Of a stretch of DNA of 64,000 nt, positions 16,565 to 24,702 are shown piece after piece. The position numbers were made by a program, and so were the translations under genes. Positions within the stretch are counted from its first letter, which is position 1, and each line of letters opens with the position of its first letter. The stretch comes from Thermoanaerobaculia bacterium (GTDB lineage Bacteria; Acidobacteriota; Thermoanaerobaculia; Multivoradales; Multivoraceae): positions 1-64,000 of the forward strand of contig JAJEBV010000015.1 of the NCBI GenBank assembly GCA_022822365.1, read 5' to 3'. The notes beneath the pieces are model-generated. The model had not been told where the DNA came from, ran no database searches, and saw nothing but the letters and a program-made list of their open reading frames with translations.

Positions 16565-17422
16565 TCACGCCCCCCGTTCCGCCGCCGCGAGCACCGTGTT
16601 CCGCAACAGCATCGCCACCGTCGTCGGACCGACGCCGCCGAGCCGCGGCGTGATCCAGCTCGCGACCTCGCCGACGGACTCGTCGACGTCGGGAAGCAGC
16701 TTCCTGCCCTCCCAACTGATGCCGCCGCTGACGACGACCGCGCCCGGCTTGATCATCTCCGGCACAACGAAGCGCGGCACGCCGAGGGCAGCGACCACGA
16801 TGTCGGCGCGGCGCGTGAACGGCTTGACGTCCTTCGCACCCGTGTGGACCACCGTGACGACGGCGTTCGCGCCCGGCTGCTTCAGGGTCAGCAGAAGGGA
16901 CAGCGGCCGCCCCAGGGTCGGGCCGCGGCCGAGAACGACCACCTCGCGGCCGGCGATGTCGATCCCGTAGTGCTGGAGCATCGCCTGGATGCCGGCCGGC
17001 GTGCACGGCACCGGTCCTTGTTCCTGTAACACCAGCTTGCCCAGATTGACCGGATGCAGGCCATCGGCGTCCTTGGCCGGATCCATTCGCGCCAGGGCCT
17101 CGTTGAAGTCGAAGCCGGCCGGAACCGGATGCTGGATGATGTACGCATCGACTGCGGGGTCCTCGTTGAAGCGGTCGACGGCGGCCAGCAGCGCCTCCTG
17201 GCCGCCGTCCGCCGCCACCTGTTCGTGAAAGGAGGCGACTCCGACCTCCTCGCAGGTCTCGTGCTTCTTGCGCACGTAGCCCGCGGAGGCCGCGTCGTCG
17301 CCGACGAGGATCGTGCCCAGGCCGGGCCGCACGCCCGAAGACCCGAGCTCTTCGACCCGTTCCGCGACCTCGGCCAGCACGGCCTCGGCGACCGGTCCGC
17401 CAGCAAGTAGTTGCGCCGTCAT
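16565..17422 (-). CDS. folD: Bifunctional methylenetetrahydrofolate dehydrogenase/cyclohydrolase
   Basis: Interconverts 5,10-methylene-, 5,10-methenyl- and 10-formyl-tetrahydrofolate with NADP. The 285-residue protein has Y49-x3-K53 in YVRKKHE (catalytic Lys), DADGLHPVNLGKL, PCTPAGI, the dinucleotide-binding VVVLGRGPTLGRPL, and GGVGPTTVAML near the C-terminus. All are FolD signatures. Its ATG overlaps the nitrile hydratase activator stop by 4 bp, so it is co-transcribed with that operon. A functional link between folate and nitriles is not obvious. Confidence 0.95.
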   Translation of the reverse strand: MTAQLLAGGPVAEAVLAEVAERVEELGSSGVRPGLGTILVGDDAASAGYVRKKHETCEEVGVASFHEQVAADGGQEALLAAVDRFNEDPAVDAYIIQHPVPAGFDFNEALARMDPAKDADGLHPVNLGKLVLQEQGPVPCTPAGIQAMLQHYGIDIAGREVVVLGRGPTLGRPLSLLLTLKQPGANAVVTVVHTGAKDVKPFTRRADIVVAALGVPRFVVPEMIKPGAVVVSGGISWEGRKLLPDVDESVGEVASWITPRLGGVGPTTVAMLLRNTVLAAAERGA

Positions 17423-17871
17423 TCGTCGTTCTCTCCTGCGGCCCGTGCCGCGTCTTCGTGGTGGTGGTCGTGGTGATGATGTTCGTGATGGTGATCGTGG
17501 CCGTGCGGCCGGGCCGCCAGCCGGCGGCTGCGGCCATCGATCTCGGATCCGCCGACGAGCCCCGCGGTCTCCAGCGAATCCTCGAAGGCCTCCCGCCAGC
17601 GCTGCCAGTAGTCCCAGGTCTCTCCCGCACCGAGTGCGCCGGCGCCCCCGCCGGCTGCCGCCGAAGGCGGCCAGGATGCCCGCTTCTCCCAGGCGGCGAT
17701 CCGTGCGATCAGGCGGCCCCGGAACGTCTCCCAGTCGAGCCGCCCGCCCTCCACCAGCGCCATCGTCAGGCCGAACAGGCGGCTCTCCCAGGGCGCGGCG
17801 AAGGCGAGCTCCCCGTTCTCCCGCGGAGGCGCGGCGGCGCCGTCCTCATCCAGGCGGACCGGGAGAGACAT
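17419..17871 (-). CDS. Nitrile hydratase activator / cobalt-insertion protein, His-rich tail
   Basis: The 150-residue homologue of nitrile hydratase accessory proteins helps load metal into the alpha subunit. FAAPWESRLFGLTMAL and DYWQRWREAFEDSL are the recognisable family segments. The C-terminal part has a dense His run (residues about 121-140, H-D-H-H-H-E type), likely a metal-binding or storage tail. In the middle, RASWPPSAAAGG is encoded by one module of the dispersed palindromic repeat (17654-17673), which appears to have inserted in frame. It lies 15 bp after the alpha-subunit gene, as in cobalt-type operons. Confidence 0.85.
   Translation of the reverse strand: MSLPVRLDEDGAAAPPRENGELAFAAPWESRLFGLTMALVEGGRLDWETFRGRLIARIAAWEKRASWPPSAAAGGGAGALGAGETWDYWQRWREAFEDSLETAGLVGGSEIDGRSRRLAARPHGHDHHHEHHHHDHHHEDAARAAGENDE
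17654..17673 (-). repeat. Hairpin-2 module of the palindromic repeat inside a coding sequence
   Basis: The segment matches hairpin 2 of the intergenic repeat and its flank (GCCGCC-GAA-GGCGGC followed by CAGG), as seen at 30863 and 43786. It lies within the nitrile hydratase activator gene and encodes the Ala/Pro-rich linker WPPSAAAG. The first and third modules are absent. Confidence 0.7.
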
Positions 17872-17886
17872 GTGGGTTCGCCGGAC

Positions 17887-18483
17887 CTACAGGCGCTCGA
17901 CGCCGATCATCGAGTCGCGGGTGACGCGGGCGGTCAGTTCCTCGGCGTCCAGGCCGTCCGTGCCCTGCGGCCGTTGCGGCAGGACCATGTAGCGCACCTC
18001 GGCGCTCGAATCCCAGACCCGCAGTTCGACGTCCGGCAACAGGTCGAGCCCCAGCTCCGCGAGCAGCCGCCGCGGTTCCCGCACCGCGCGCGACCGGTAG
18101 GCGGGCGACTTGTACCAGGCCGGCGGCAGCCCGAGCACCGCCCACGGATAGCACGAGCAGAGCGTGCAGACGACCAGGTTGTGGACGGACTCCGTGTTCT
18201 CCTTGACCATCAGGCGGGCGACGTGGGAATCCGTGTTGTCGCCGAATCCCAGTTCCCGGATCGCCGGCATGCCGTCCTGGAGCAGCCGCGCCCTGAACGC
18301 CGGATCGGTCCAGGCCTCGGCCACCACCCGGGCGCCGCGCAGCGGCCCGATGTCCTGCTCGTAGCGTTCGACGAGGGCGTCGACCGCGGCGGACTGGACC
18401 AGCCCCTTCTCCACCAGCAGCGTCTCGATCGCCTCGGTGCGGATTGCCGGGGATTCGCTTCCGTGCCGATGATGGGCCGTCAT
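17887..18483 (-). CDS. nthA: Nitrile hydratase alpha subunit, cobalt type
   Basis: Metal-binding subunit of the enzyme that hydrates nitriles to amides. The 198-residue protein has the metal claw C106-T-L-C109-S-C111 followed by YPW. Thr after the first Cys marks the non-corrin cobalt type; iron-type enzymes have Ser. The two later cysteines are the ones normally oxidised to sulfinic and sulfenic acids. PPAWYKSPAYRSRAVREPR is the conserved segment after the claw. The ATG at 18483 overlaps the beta-subunit stop by 4 bp. The gene order beta-alpha-activator is that of cobalt-type operons. Confidence 0.96.
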   Translation of the reverse strand: MTAHHRHGSESPAIRTEAIETLLVEKGLVQSAAVDALVERYEQDIGPLRGARVVAEAWTDPAFRARLLQDGMPAIRELGFGDNTDSHVARLMVKENTESVHNLVVCTLCSCYPWAVLGLPPAWYKSPAYRSRAVREPRRLLAELGLDLLPDVELRVWDSSAEVRYMVLPQRPQGTDGLDAEELTARVTRDSMIGVERL

Positions 18484-19070
18484 TCGAGCGCCTCCAGGTA
18501 CGGCTCGAACAGGTCGATGTAGACGGTGGCGCCGGCCTCCGCCTCCTCGCCCCAGAGCTCCCGGCTCTCGAAGGCGACGGTGTAGAGGTACTCCGGCGAC
18601 TCGCCCCGGCCGTCGGCGTTCGTGTCGGGATAGACGCAGGCCGGATGGATGTCGGCGATCACGCCCCGTCTGTCCCGGGCGTAGCCGGGCAGCCGGGTAT
18701 GCCCCTGCGGATGGCGGTTCCAGGTGCGCACCGGGTCGCCGACGGCGAAGCGGGGTTCGCGGTTCACCTCCCGGGTCACCGAGCCGATCTCGGGGCGCTC
18801 GGGCGTCGTGTCGCCGCCCAGACGTTCCCGGGCCAACGTCTCCAGCGCGTAGAGCCACCGGCCGTAGTAGCCGTCGGAGAGGTAGCGGTCCGGCGGCATC
18901 CGCTCGATCGCGTGGCGGAAGGCGTCGATGTTCGCCAGTCCGGCGCCCATCGCGTAGCCGGCGAGGGCGCAGACCCGACCCTGCCAGGCCTCCGGGAAGA
19001 GCACCTCGTCCGACCGGCGATCCACGGCCCCGAAGCCGTGCATGCCGCCCATGTCGTGGATTCCGTTCAT
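18480..19070 (-). CDS. nthB: Nitrile hydratase beta subunit
   Basis: The 196-residue partner of the alpha subunit forms the active-site cavity. It starts with MNGIHDMGGMHGFGAV, the canonical beta-subunit N-terminus, and contains FRHAIERMPPDRYL. The C-terminal SH3-like barrel runs from about residue 105 (PRFAVGDPVR, TRLPGYARDRRGVI, LWGEEAEAGATVYIDLFEPYLE). It is the first gene of the operon nthB-nthA-activator-folD and is divergent from the aminotransferase gene across a 37-bp gap. Confidence 0.95.
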   Translation of the reverse strand: MNGIHDMGGMHGFGAVDRRSDEVLFPEAWQGRVCALAGYAMGAGLANIDAFRHAIERMPPDRYLSDGYYGRWLYALETLARERLGGDTTPERPEIGSVTREVNREPRFAVGDPVRTWNRHPQGHTRLPGYARDRRGVIADIHPACVYPDTNADGRGESPEYLYTVAFESRELWGEEAEAGATVYIDLFEPYLEALE

Positions 19071-19107
19071 GCTCCTGAGGCGCGCGCGAGTCTACTAGGC
19101 TCACAAC

Positions 19108-20529
19108 ATGACCACCGCCGCTCCGCAGACCGCACCGTCCCCCATTCCGCACGCCGAGGACTATCCGTTCCTGGGCCAGGGCAGGGCGCCTCTCGAGGTG
19201 GCTGCCGCCGAGGGCTGCTACATGATCACCCCCGGCGGCCGGCGGATCCTCGACGCCGCCGGCGGCGCCATCGTCTCGAACATCGGCCACGGCCGGCGCG
19301 AGGTGGCGGAGGCCTACGCCCGGGCCGCGGCGCAGACGGACTACATCGTGCCTCCCTTCGCGACCCCGGCGCGAACGGAGCTCGTCCATCGCATGCGGAC
19401 CCGCTGGCTGCCCGGCGACATCAACCGGGTCCTGTTCGCGAGCGGCGGTTCCGAGGCGATGGACCTGGCGATCCGCTTCGCCCGCCAGCACCACCTGTCG
19501 GCGGGCCGCCCCGAGCGCTGGCGGGTGTTCGGGCGCCAACTTTCCTACCACGGCGCGACGATGGCCACCCTCGCCGTGGGCGGACACCAGGGGCGCAGGG
19601 CCGGCTTCGAGCACTGGCTGGTCGACGAGCAGACCGATCAACCACGCCCCCCCGCCCACTACTGCATGCGCTGTCCGCTTGGCAAGACGTATCCCGGCTG
19701 CGACATCGCCTGCGCCGACGAGGTCGAGCGGGTGTTCGAGGAGATCGGCCCGGAGGAGATCGCGGCCTTCGTCGTCGAGCCGATCGTCGGCTCGAACGCC
19801 GGCGCGCTCGTACCCCCGGGCGACTACCTGGAACGGGTCGCCCGGATCTGCCGGCGGCACGGCATCCTCCTGATCGCCGACGAGGTGATGACCGGCTACG
19901 GCCGCACCGGCCGCAAGTTCGGGGTCGACCACTGGGATGTGGTGCCCGACATCCTCGTCGGCGGCAAAGGACTGACCGGCGGCTACGCGCCCCTGGTCGC
20001 GATCTGCGCCCGCGACGAGGTCACGGCGCCCATCGCCGAGGCGGGGGACTCGGTCATGTTCTTCACCTACGGCGCCCACTCCCCCGCCTGCGCCGCGGCC
20101 ACCGAAGTCCTGCGCATTCTCGAGGACGAGGAACTCGTCGAACGCGCCGCCACCGTCGGCGCGGTGCTCGGCGAGCGCCTGCGGGAGACCTTCGCCGACC
20201 ACCCGAACGTCGCCGAGATACGCGGCCGCGGCCTCCTCTACGGCATCGAGATCGTCCAGGACCGCGACACCCTGGAGCCGTTCCCCGCGGAACTCTCGCT
20301 GGTCAACGCCGTCGTGGCCGCCGGACTGTCGATGGACGTCTTCTTCTACCCCGGCGGCAACGACCCGGCCCGCGACGTTGTCTGCCTCGGCCCGCCCTTC
20401 ATCCTCGGCGACGAGGAGATCGAGAAGATCGTCACCGTGCTGCCGAAGGCGATCGACAGCGCGATCGCCCGCAAGGGACCGGCGCCGTCGCTTCTGGGGC
20501 CGCCGGTGCAGGACGAAACAGCGGACTGA
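19108..20529 (+). CDS. Class III PLP aminotransferase
   Basis: The 473-residue omega-type aminotransferase has GSEAMDLA near 114, YHGATMATLA near 148, IADEVMTGYGRTGRKFG near 256 and the PLP Lys287 in GGKGLTGG. A Cys-rich insert at 186-202 (CxxC, then GCDIAC) resembles a small metal site and occurs in some class III subgroups. It is divergent from nitrile hydratase and convergent with the ThDP enzyme, with only 3 bp between the two stops. The substrate is unknown. A link to amines from nitrile or amide catabolism is speculative. Confidence 0.9.
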   Translation: MTTAAPQTAPSPIPHAEDYPFLGQGRAPLEVAAAEGCYMITPGGRRILDAAGGAIVSNIGHGRREVAEAYARAAAQTDYIVPPFATPARTELVHRMRTRWLPGDINRVLFASGGSEAMDLAIRFARQHHLSAGRPERWRVFGRQLSYHGATMATLAVGGHQGRRAGFEHWLVDEQTDQPRPPAHYCMRCPLGKTYPGCDIACADEVERVFEEIGPEEIAAFVVEPIVGSNAGALVPPGDYLERVARICRRHGILLIADEVMTGYGRTGRKFGVDHWDVVPDILVGGKGLTGGYAPLVAICARDEVTAPIAEAGDSVMFFTYGAHSPACAAATEVLRILEDEELVERAATVGAVLGERLRETFADHPNVAEIRGRGLLYGIEIVQDRDTLEPFPAELSLVNAVVAAGLSMDVFFYPGGNDPARDVVCLGPPFILGDEEIEKIVTVLPKAIDSAIARKGPAPSLLGPPVQDETAD

Positions 20530-20532
20530 CGC

Positions 20533-22173
20533 TCAATAGCTGGAGATCCCGATCTCCTTCTCGGTGATGAACTCCAGCAGCGCCGGCGTCCCCGACTCGG
20601 TCGCCGCGATGCCGCGGCGGATCGCCGGGACGATCTCGGCGGGGTCGGTGACCCGCTCGCCGTAGCCGCCGAAGGCCTTCGCCATGTCGGCGTAATGGCC
20701 GGAGATGTCCGTGCTGCGGTACTTCTCGGTCGCCACCTGCATGATCGGCAGTTCGATCGCCATGGAGAAGTTGTTGAACAGGATCGAGAGGATCGGCAGG
20801 CGTTCGCGCACCGCCGTCTCGAAGTCCATGCCGGTGAAGCCGATCGCGGCGTCGCCCCAAACGTTGATGCAGAGCTTGTCGGGCTGGGCGAGCTTGGCGC
20901 CCATCGCGAGGCCGAGGCCGTAGCCGAGCTGGGTCGTCTTGCCCCAGCCGATGTAGGAGAGCGGCGTCGTGCTGCGCCAGAACGGCGAGATCTGGTCGCG
21001 CGGCGAACCGGCGTCGTGAGTGATGATCACGTTGTCGCGGTCGACCGTGTGCATCAGGTCCCAGAGCACCCGGTAGGGCGAGAGCGGCGTGCCCCCTGAC
21101 GTCAGCTTCGGCATCCACTCGTCGAGCCAGCCGGAGCGGATGCGCTCGATCTCGGCAGGCACGGAGTCCGCCCGAGCCGCCGCGTAGGGCAGGGACCGGC
21201 CTTCCAGTTCCGCGATCAGGGCGGCCAGCGTCAACTTCGCGTCGCCGGCGACTGCGCAGTCGGCGGCGACGTTCTTGTTCAGGTCGACCGGGTCGAGTGT
21301 CGCGTGGACGTACTTCGCCTGGGGGTACTTGCCGAAGTAGAGGCCGAACGCGGTGGTCGTGAAGCTGCAGCCGATGCCGAAGATCACGTCGGCGGCGCCC
21401 AGGAACTCGTGGACCGTCTTCGGCACGGCGCGGCCGCCCGAACCGAGCGACAGGGGATGGTCCTCGTTGAAGGCGCTCTTGCCGCCCAGGCTGGTCGTCA
21501 CCGGCGCGTTCAGGAGTTCGGCCAGGCGTCGCAGCTCGTCCCAGGCCTCGGCGTAGTGGACGCCCTGGCCGGCGTAGATCACCGGCCGCTCCGCCGCCGC
21601 CAGCAGCTCCGCCGCCTCGCGCACCAGGTCGGGATCGGGGCCGACGCGCACTCTGCCGTTCGGCCGGGGACCCAGGTCGTCCGGCACGTCCTCGCCGAAG
21701 ACGTCGGCCGGCACCTCGACCATCACCGGACCCGGACTCCCCGAACGCAACTGGCTGAAGGCGCGGCGCATGACCTCGGGCAGCGCCTTGCCCATGGAGA
21801 GCGGCTCGCACCACTTCGTCACATGCTGGAAGTTCGCCACCGCGTTGAAGTTCGGCGCCACGTGCATCGCCCGGCGGCTGTAGCCCATGGGAAGGACCAG
21901 GATCGGCGCCGACTCGCCGTAGGCCTGGGCCACGCCGCCGAAGGCGTTCTCGGTCCCCGGCCCGCTCTGCATCGTGAACACGCCGAGCTGCCGGCCGGAG
22001 CTCAGGCGGCTGACGGCGTCGGCCATGTGCAGGCCGATTCGCTCCTGGCGGACGATCACGGTGCGGATGTCCGCCACCGCCGCGGCCTCGATGATCGGGT
22101 TGACCGGGTAGGCGACGATGAACTCGACGCCCTCCCGCTTGAGGTACTCGGCGACGCCCTGGGCTACCTTCAC
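20533..22173 (-). CDS. Thiamine diphosphate-dependent enzyme, acetolactate-synthase-like
   Basis: The 546-residue protein has the three-domain layout of the pyruvate oxidase/acetohydroxyacid synthase family. The N-terminal PYR domain carries the catalytic Glu44 in VRQERIGLHMADA. A central domain spans about 190-330. The C-terminal PP domain has the ThDP motif starting GDAAIGFTGMDFETA and ending NN about 28 residues later. The GTG at 22173 has AGGAG 8 nt upstream. The exact reaction (decarboxylase, lyase or synthase) cannot be told. No acetolactate-synthase small subunit is adjacent. Confidence 0.85.
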   Translation of the reverse strand: MKVAQGVAEYLKREGVEFIVAYPVNPIIEAAAVADIRTVIVRQERIGLHMADAVSRLSSGRQLGVFTMQSGPGTENAFGGVAQAYGESAPILVLPMGYSRRAMHVAPNFNAVANFQHVTKWCEPLSMGKALPEVMRRAFSQLRSGSPGPVMVEVPADVFGEDVPDDLGPRPNGRVRVGPDPDLVREAAELLAAAERPVIYAGQGVHYAEAWDELRRLAELLNAPVTTSLGGKSAFNEDHPLSLGSGGRAVPKTVHEFLGAADVIFGIGCSFTTTAFGLYFGKYPQAKYVHATLDPVDLNKNVAADCAVAGDAKLTLAALIAELEGRSLPYAAARADSVPAEIERIRSGWLDEWMPKLTSGGTPLSPYRVLWDLMHTVDRDNVIITHDAGSPRDQISPFWRSTTPLSYIGWGKTTQLGYGLGLAMGAKLAQPDKLCINVWGDAAIGFTGMDFETAVRERLPILSILFNNFSMAIELPIMQVATEKYRSTDISGHYADMAKAFGGYGERVTDPAEIVPAIRRGIAATESGTPALLEFITEKEIGISSY

Positions 22174-22275
22174 GCTGGAACTCCTGGGATTCTGGGAGGG
22201 GAGGGAGGGCGGCTACGATACCCGGAACCGCCGCCGTACCAGAAGCCGGCCGACACTTCAGAGAGGATCTGCCAG

Positions 22276-23640
22276 ATGACGATTGCAACGATCTTGATGG
22301 CGCTCGGTCTGGCCTTCGCGATCACACCGAACCCGGCGACCCTGTCCGGGCCGATCACGGGAGGGGAACGCGGCACGCCGTTCAACGCGGTGAACGTGGC
22401 GGATCGCGGCTACCTGACCGAGGAGTACTTCCTCGAGGGCGAAGCGACCGCGTACGAGCTCGTCGACGGCACGCATTCCGGTGACGGCCAGTGGAGAACC
22501 CGGGCGTCAGCCGACAAGGCGGACTTCAAGACCCGCATGCTGGTCGTTCGGCCCGAGGACCCGTCCGCATTCAACGGCACGGTCGTCGTGTTCTGGCTGA
22601 ACGTCACCGCCGGCTTCGAGCTGGGTTCCGCGGGAGGCGAATCGCTGCGCGGCTATGCCTGGGTCGGCGTGTCAGCGCAGAAGGTCGGTATCGACGGGTT
22701 CCCCCAGAATCCCGGGGGACTCAAGGCGTGGGATCCGGAACGCTACGGTTCCCTCGTCCACCCCGGGGATGCCTACTCCTACGACATCTTCACCCAGGTC
22801 GCGAGCGCCATCGGTCCGGAACGCGACCGCGAAGGCCTCGACCCCATGGGCGGTCTGGCGGTCGAGCGCCTGATCGCGGCGGGCGCTTCCCAGTCCGCTG
22901 CACGGCTACGCACTTACATCAACGGCGTGCAGCCGCTTGAAGGGGCGTTCGACGGGTTCATTCCGTACATCGATTTCGGCAGCATCGTGCCCTTCGCGTC
23001 AGAGCGTGGCGGCGGGCGCCGGGGGCGCAGCCTCGCGTCGATCCGGGCGGACCTGGACGTCCCGGTCATCGTGGTGAACTCCGAGACCGAGCTGCCGAGC
23101 TACTACACCGTGCGCGAGCCGGACTCGGCCCGCTTCCGGCTCTGGGAAGTGGCGGGGACTGCGCACGTATCCGTGGTGAGACCGGACGAACGCACCGTCG
23201 AAGGCTCGAACTGGCTGTCCTACACGCCGGTGTACGAAGCGGCGATCAGGCATCTGCACCGCTGGATCAGGGACGGCGTCGAACCGCCGAGAATGCCGCG
23301 CGTGGAGATGAAGGCCGGAGATCCCCGTCCCGAAGTCGTACGGGACGAGCACGGCAACGCCGTCGGCGGCATTCGCCTGCCGGATCTCGAGGCGCCGACC
23401 GCCTCGCACAGCGGCTTCGGCGAGCAGAGGGAGGGGACGCGGTTCGGGTTCCTGTACGGCGCCGCGACCGACTTCGACGCGGAGGAGTTGGCGGATCTGT
23501 ACCCGGACAGCAAGAGCTATCTCGACGCCTGGAACGCGGCGCTGGACAGGGTGATCGAGCAGGGGATGATCCTGCCCGAGGACGCGCCGGAGATGCGGGA
23601 GCGGGCGGCAGACTGGGCGGCGCGGCTGGATGCACGGTAG
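22276..23640 (+). CDS. Exported alpha/beta-hydrolase-domain protein
   Basis: The 454-residue protein has an N-terminal signal sequence (MTIATILMALGLAFAI). The body matches the poorly characterised alpha/beta hydrolase family in which the nucleophile lies in GASQSA; the Ser is at residue 205. Further family segments are NVADRGYLTEEYFLEGEA near the N-terminus and WLNVTAGFELG. A late His in GTAHVSVVRPDE could complete the triad. The ATG at 22276 follows GAGAGGA. It is divergent from the ThDP gene and ends at a palindromic repeat. The substrate is unknown; an esterase activity is plausible. Confidence 0.8.
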   Translation: MTIATILMALGLAFAITPNPATLSGPITGGERGTPFNAVNVADRGYLTEEYFLEGEATAYELVDGTHSGDGQWRTRASADKADFKTRMLVVRPEDPSAFNGTVVVFWLNVTAGFELGSAGGESLRGYAWVGVSAQKVGIDGFPQNPGGLKAWDPERYGSLVHPGDAYSYDIFTQVASAIGPERDREGLDPMGGLAVERLIAAGASQSAARLRTYINGVQPLEGAFDGFIPYIDFGSIVPFASERGGGRRGRSLASIRADLDVPVIVVNSETELPSYYTVREPDSARFRLWEVAGTAHVSVVRPDERTVEGSNWLSYTPVYEAAIRHLHRWIRDGVEPPRMPRVEMKAGDPRPEVVRDEHGNAVGGIRLPDLEAPTASHSGFGEQREGTRFGFLYGAATDFDAEELADLYPDSKSYLDAWNAALDRVIEQGMILPEDAPEMRERAADWAARLDAR

Positions 23641-23651
23641 CTGACAGATTG

Positions 23652-23721
23652 GTCGCCGCTTCGCGGCGCGCTTCCTGGCCGCCTTCGGCGGCAGCGGGTC
23701 AGAAGACCCGCGTGTACCCAG
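23652..23721 (-). repeat. Modular palindromic repeat, copy C (hairpins 1 + 2 + 3b, inverted)
   Basis: On the minus strand it reads CTGGGTACACGCGGG, hairpin 1, hairpin 2 (GCCGCC-GAA-GGCGGC), a short spacer, and hairpin 3b (CGCCGCG-AA-GCGGCG). It fills nearly the whole gap between the convergent hydrolase and epimerase genes, ending 9 bp from the epimerase stop. Confidence 0.85.
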
Positions 23722-23730
23722 CAGACCGGA

Positions 23731-24702
23731 CTACAGGTCGTAGTAGCCGCGGTACCAGTCGACGAAGCGGGGGATGCCGTCGGCGATCGCGGTCGTCGGT
23801 TCGTAGCCCAGTGACTCCCTGGCCCGCGTGAGGTCGGCCGAGGTCCGCACGACGTCGCCGGGCTGCATGGGCAGGAACTCCTTCTCGCCCTCGCGGCCGC
23901 AGCTCGATTCGATCTGCCGGATGAACTCCATCAGTTCCTCGGTGCGGCCGGCGGCGAGGTTGCAGACGAGGTCCTCGTGGTTGCGGTCGATCGCCGAGAC
24001 GACGCCGGCCACGATGTCGTCGATGTAGGTGAAGTCCCGGTGCATCCGGCCGTGGCCGAAGACCTTGATCGTCTCGCCGCGCAGCAGGGCGCCGGTGAAC
24101 AGGAACAGCGCCATGTCGGGCCTGCCCCAGGGACCGTAGACCGTGAAGAAGCGCAGGCCCGTCACCCGCAGGCCGTAGAGGTGGTTGTACACCGAGGCCA
24201 TCAGCTCGTTCATCTTCTTCGTCGCGCCGTAGAGGGAACACTGTGCCGAAGTGCTGTCGCTCTCGCTGAGCCGCTCCCGCGTACTGTCGCCGTAGACCGA
24301 GCTGCTGGAGGCGTAGATGAGGCCGCCGACCTCGCGCTTGCGGCACAGTTCGAGGACGTAGGTGAAGGCCTGCACGTTGTCGCGCACGAACTGGTTCGGA
24401 TGGTCGATCGAGTGACGGACTCCGGCCTGGGCCGCCAGGTGGCACACCCTCGTTTCCGCGCCGGAGGCGCCGCGGACGAGGTCGTCGAAGGCGTCCTGCA
24501 GGGCCTCGCGGTCGCCGATGTCGGCGCGCACGAGGCGGAAGTTCGGCTGCTCCTCGAGGATCGCGTTGCGCCGCTCCTTGAGTTGCGGGTCATAGTACGG
24601 ATTGAAGTTGTCGTAGCCGATCACTTCGTCCCCGCGCTCGAGCAGGGCTCTGACGACGTGGAAGCCGATGAACCCGGCGCTGCCGGTAAGCAGGACCCTC
24701 AC
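23731..24702 (-). CDS. NAD-dependent epimerase, likely UDP-glucuronate 4-epimerase
   Basis: The 323-residue extended SDR protein has GSAGFIG at 7-13 for NAD. DNFNPYYDPQLKERR and HLAAQAGVRHSI are typical of UDP-glucuronate 4-epimerases. The catalytic Ser lies in YASSSSVYG and the Tyr-Lys pair in YGATKK. It would make UDP-galacturonate for surface polysaccharides. The GTG at 24702 overlaps the stop of the GlmS-like gene (GTGA) and gives a standard N-terminus; an ATG at 24732 is the alternative. Coupling to an amidotransferase/SIS gene fits sugar-nucleotide metabolism. Confidence 0.88.
   Translation of the reverse strand: MRVLLTGSAGFIGFHVVRALLERGDEVIGYDNFNPYYDPQLKERRNAILEEQPNFRLVRADIGDREALQDAFDDLVRGASGAETRVCHLAAQAGVRHSIDHPNQFVRDNVQAFTYVLELCRKREVGGLIYASSSSVYGDSTRERLSESDSTSAQCSLYGATKKMNELMASVYNHLYGLRVTGLRFFTVYGPWGRPDMALFLFTGALLRGETIKVFGHGRMHRDFTYIDDIVAGVVSAIDRNHEDLVCNLAAGRTEELMEFIRQIESSCGREGEKEFLPMQPGDVVRTSADLTRARESLGYEPTTAIADGIPRFVDWYRGYYDL

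Noticed and set aside
17887..18483. Iron-type nitrile hydratase or thiocyanate hydrolase
   Set aside because: The claw is CTLCSC with Thr, the beta-alpha order is that of cobalt-type operons, and there is no separate gamma subunit.
18484..20202. Upstream extension of the nitrile hydratase alpha frame giving a 771-residue protein
   Set aside because: The extension is out of frame with the beta subunit and the plus-strand aminotransferase, both of which have strong motifs. The alpha ATG at 18483 fits the family length.
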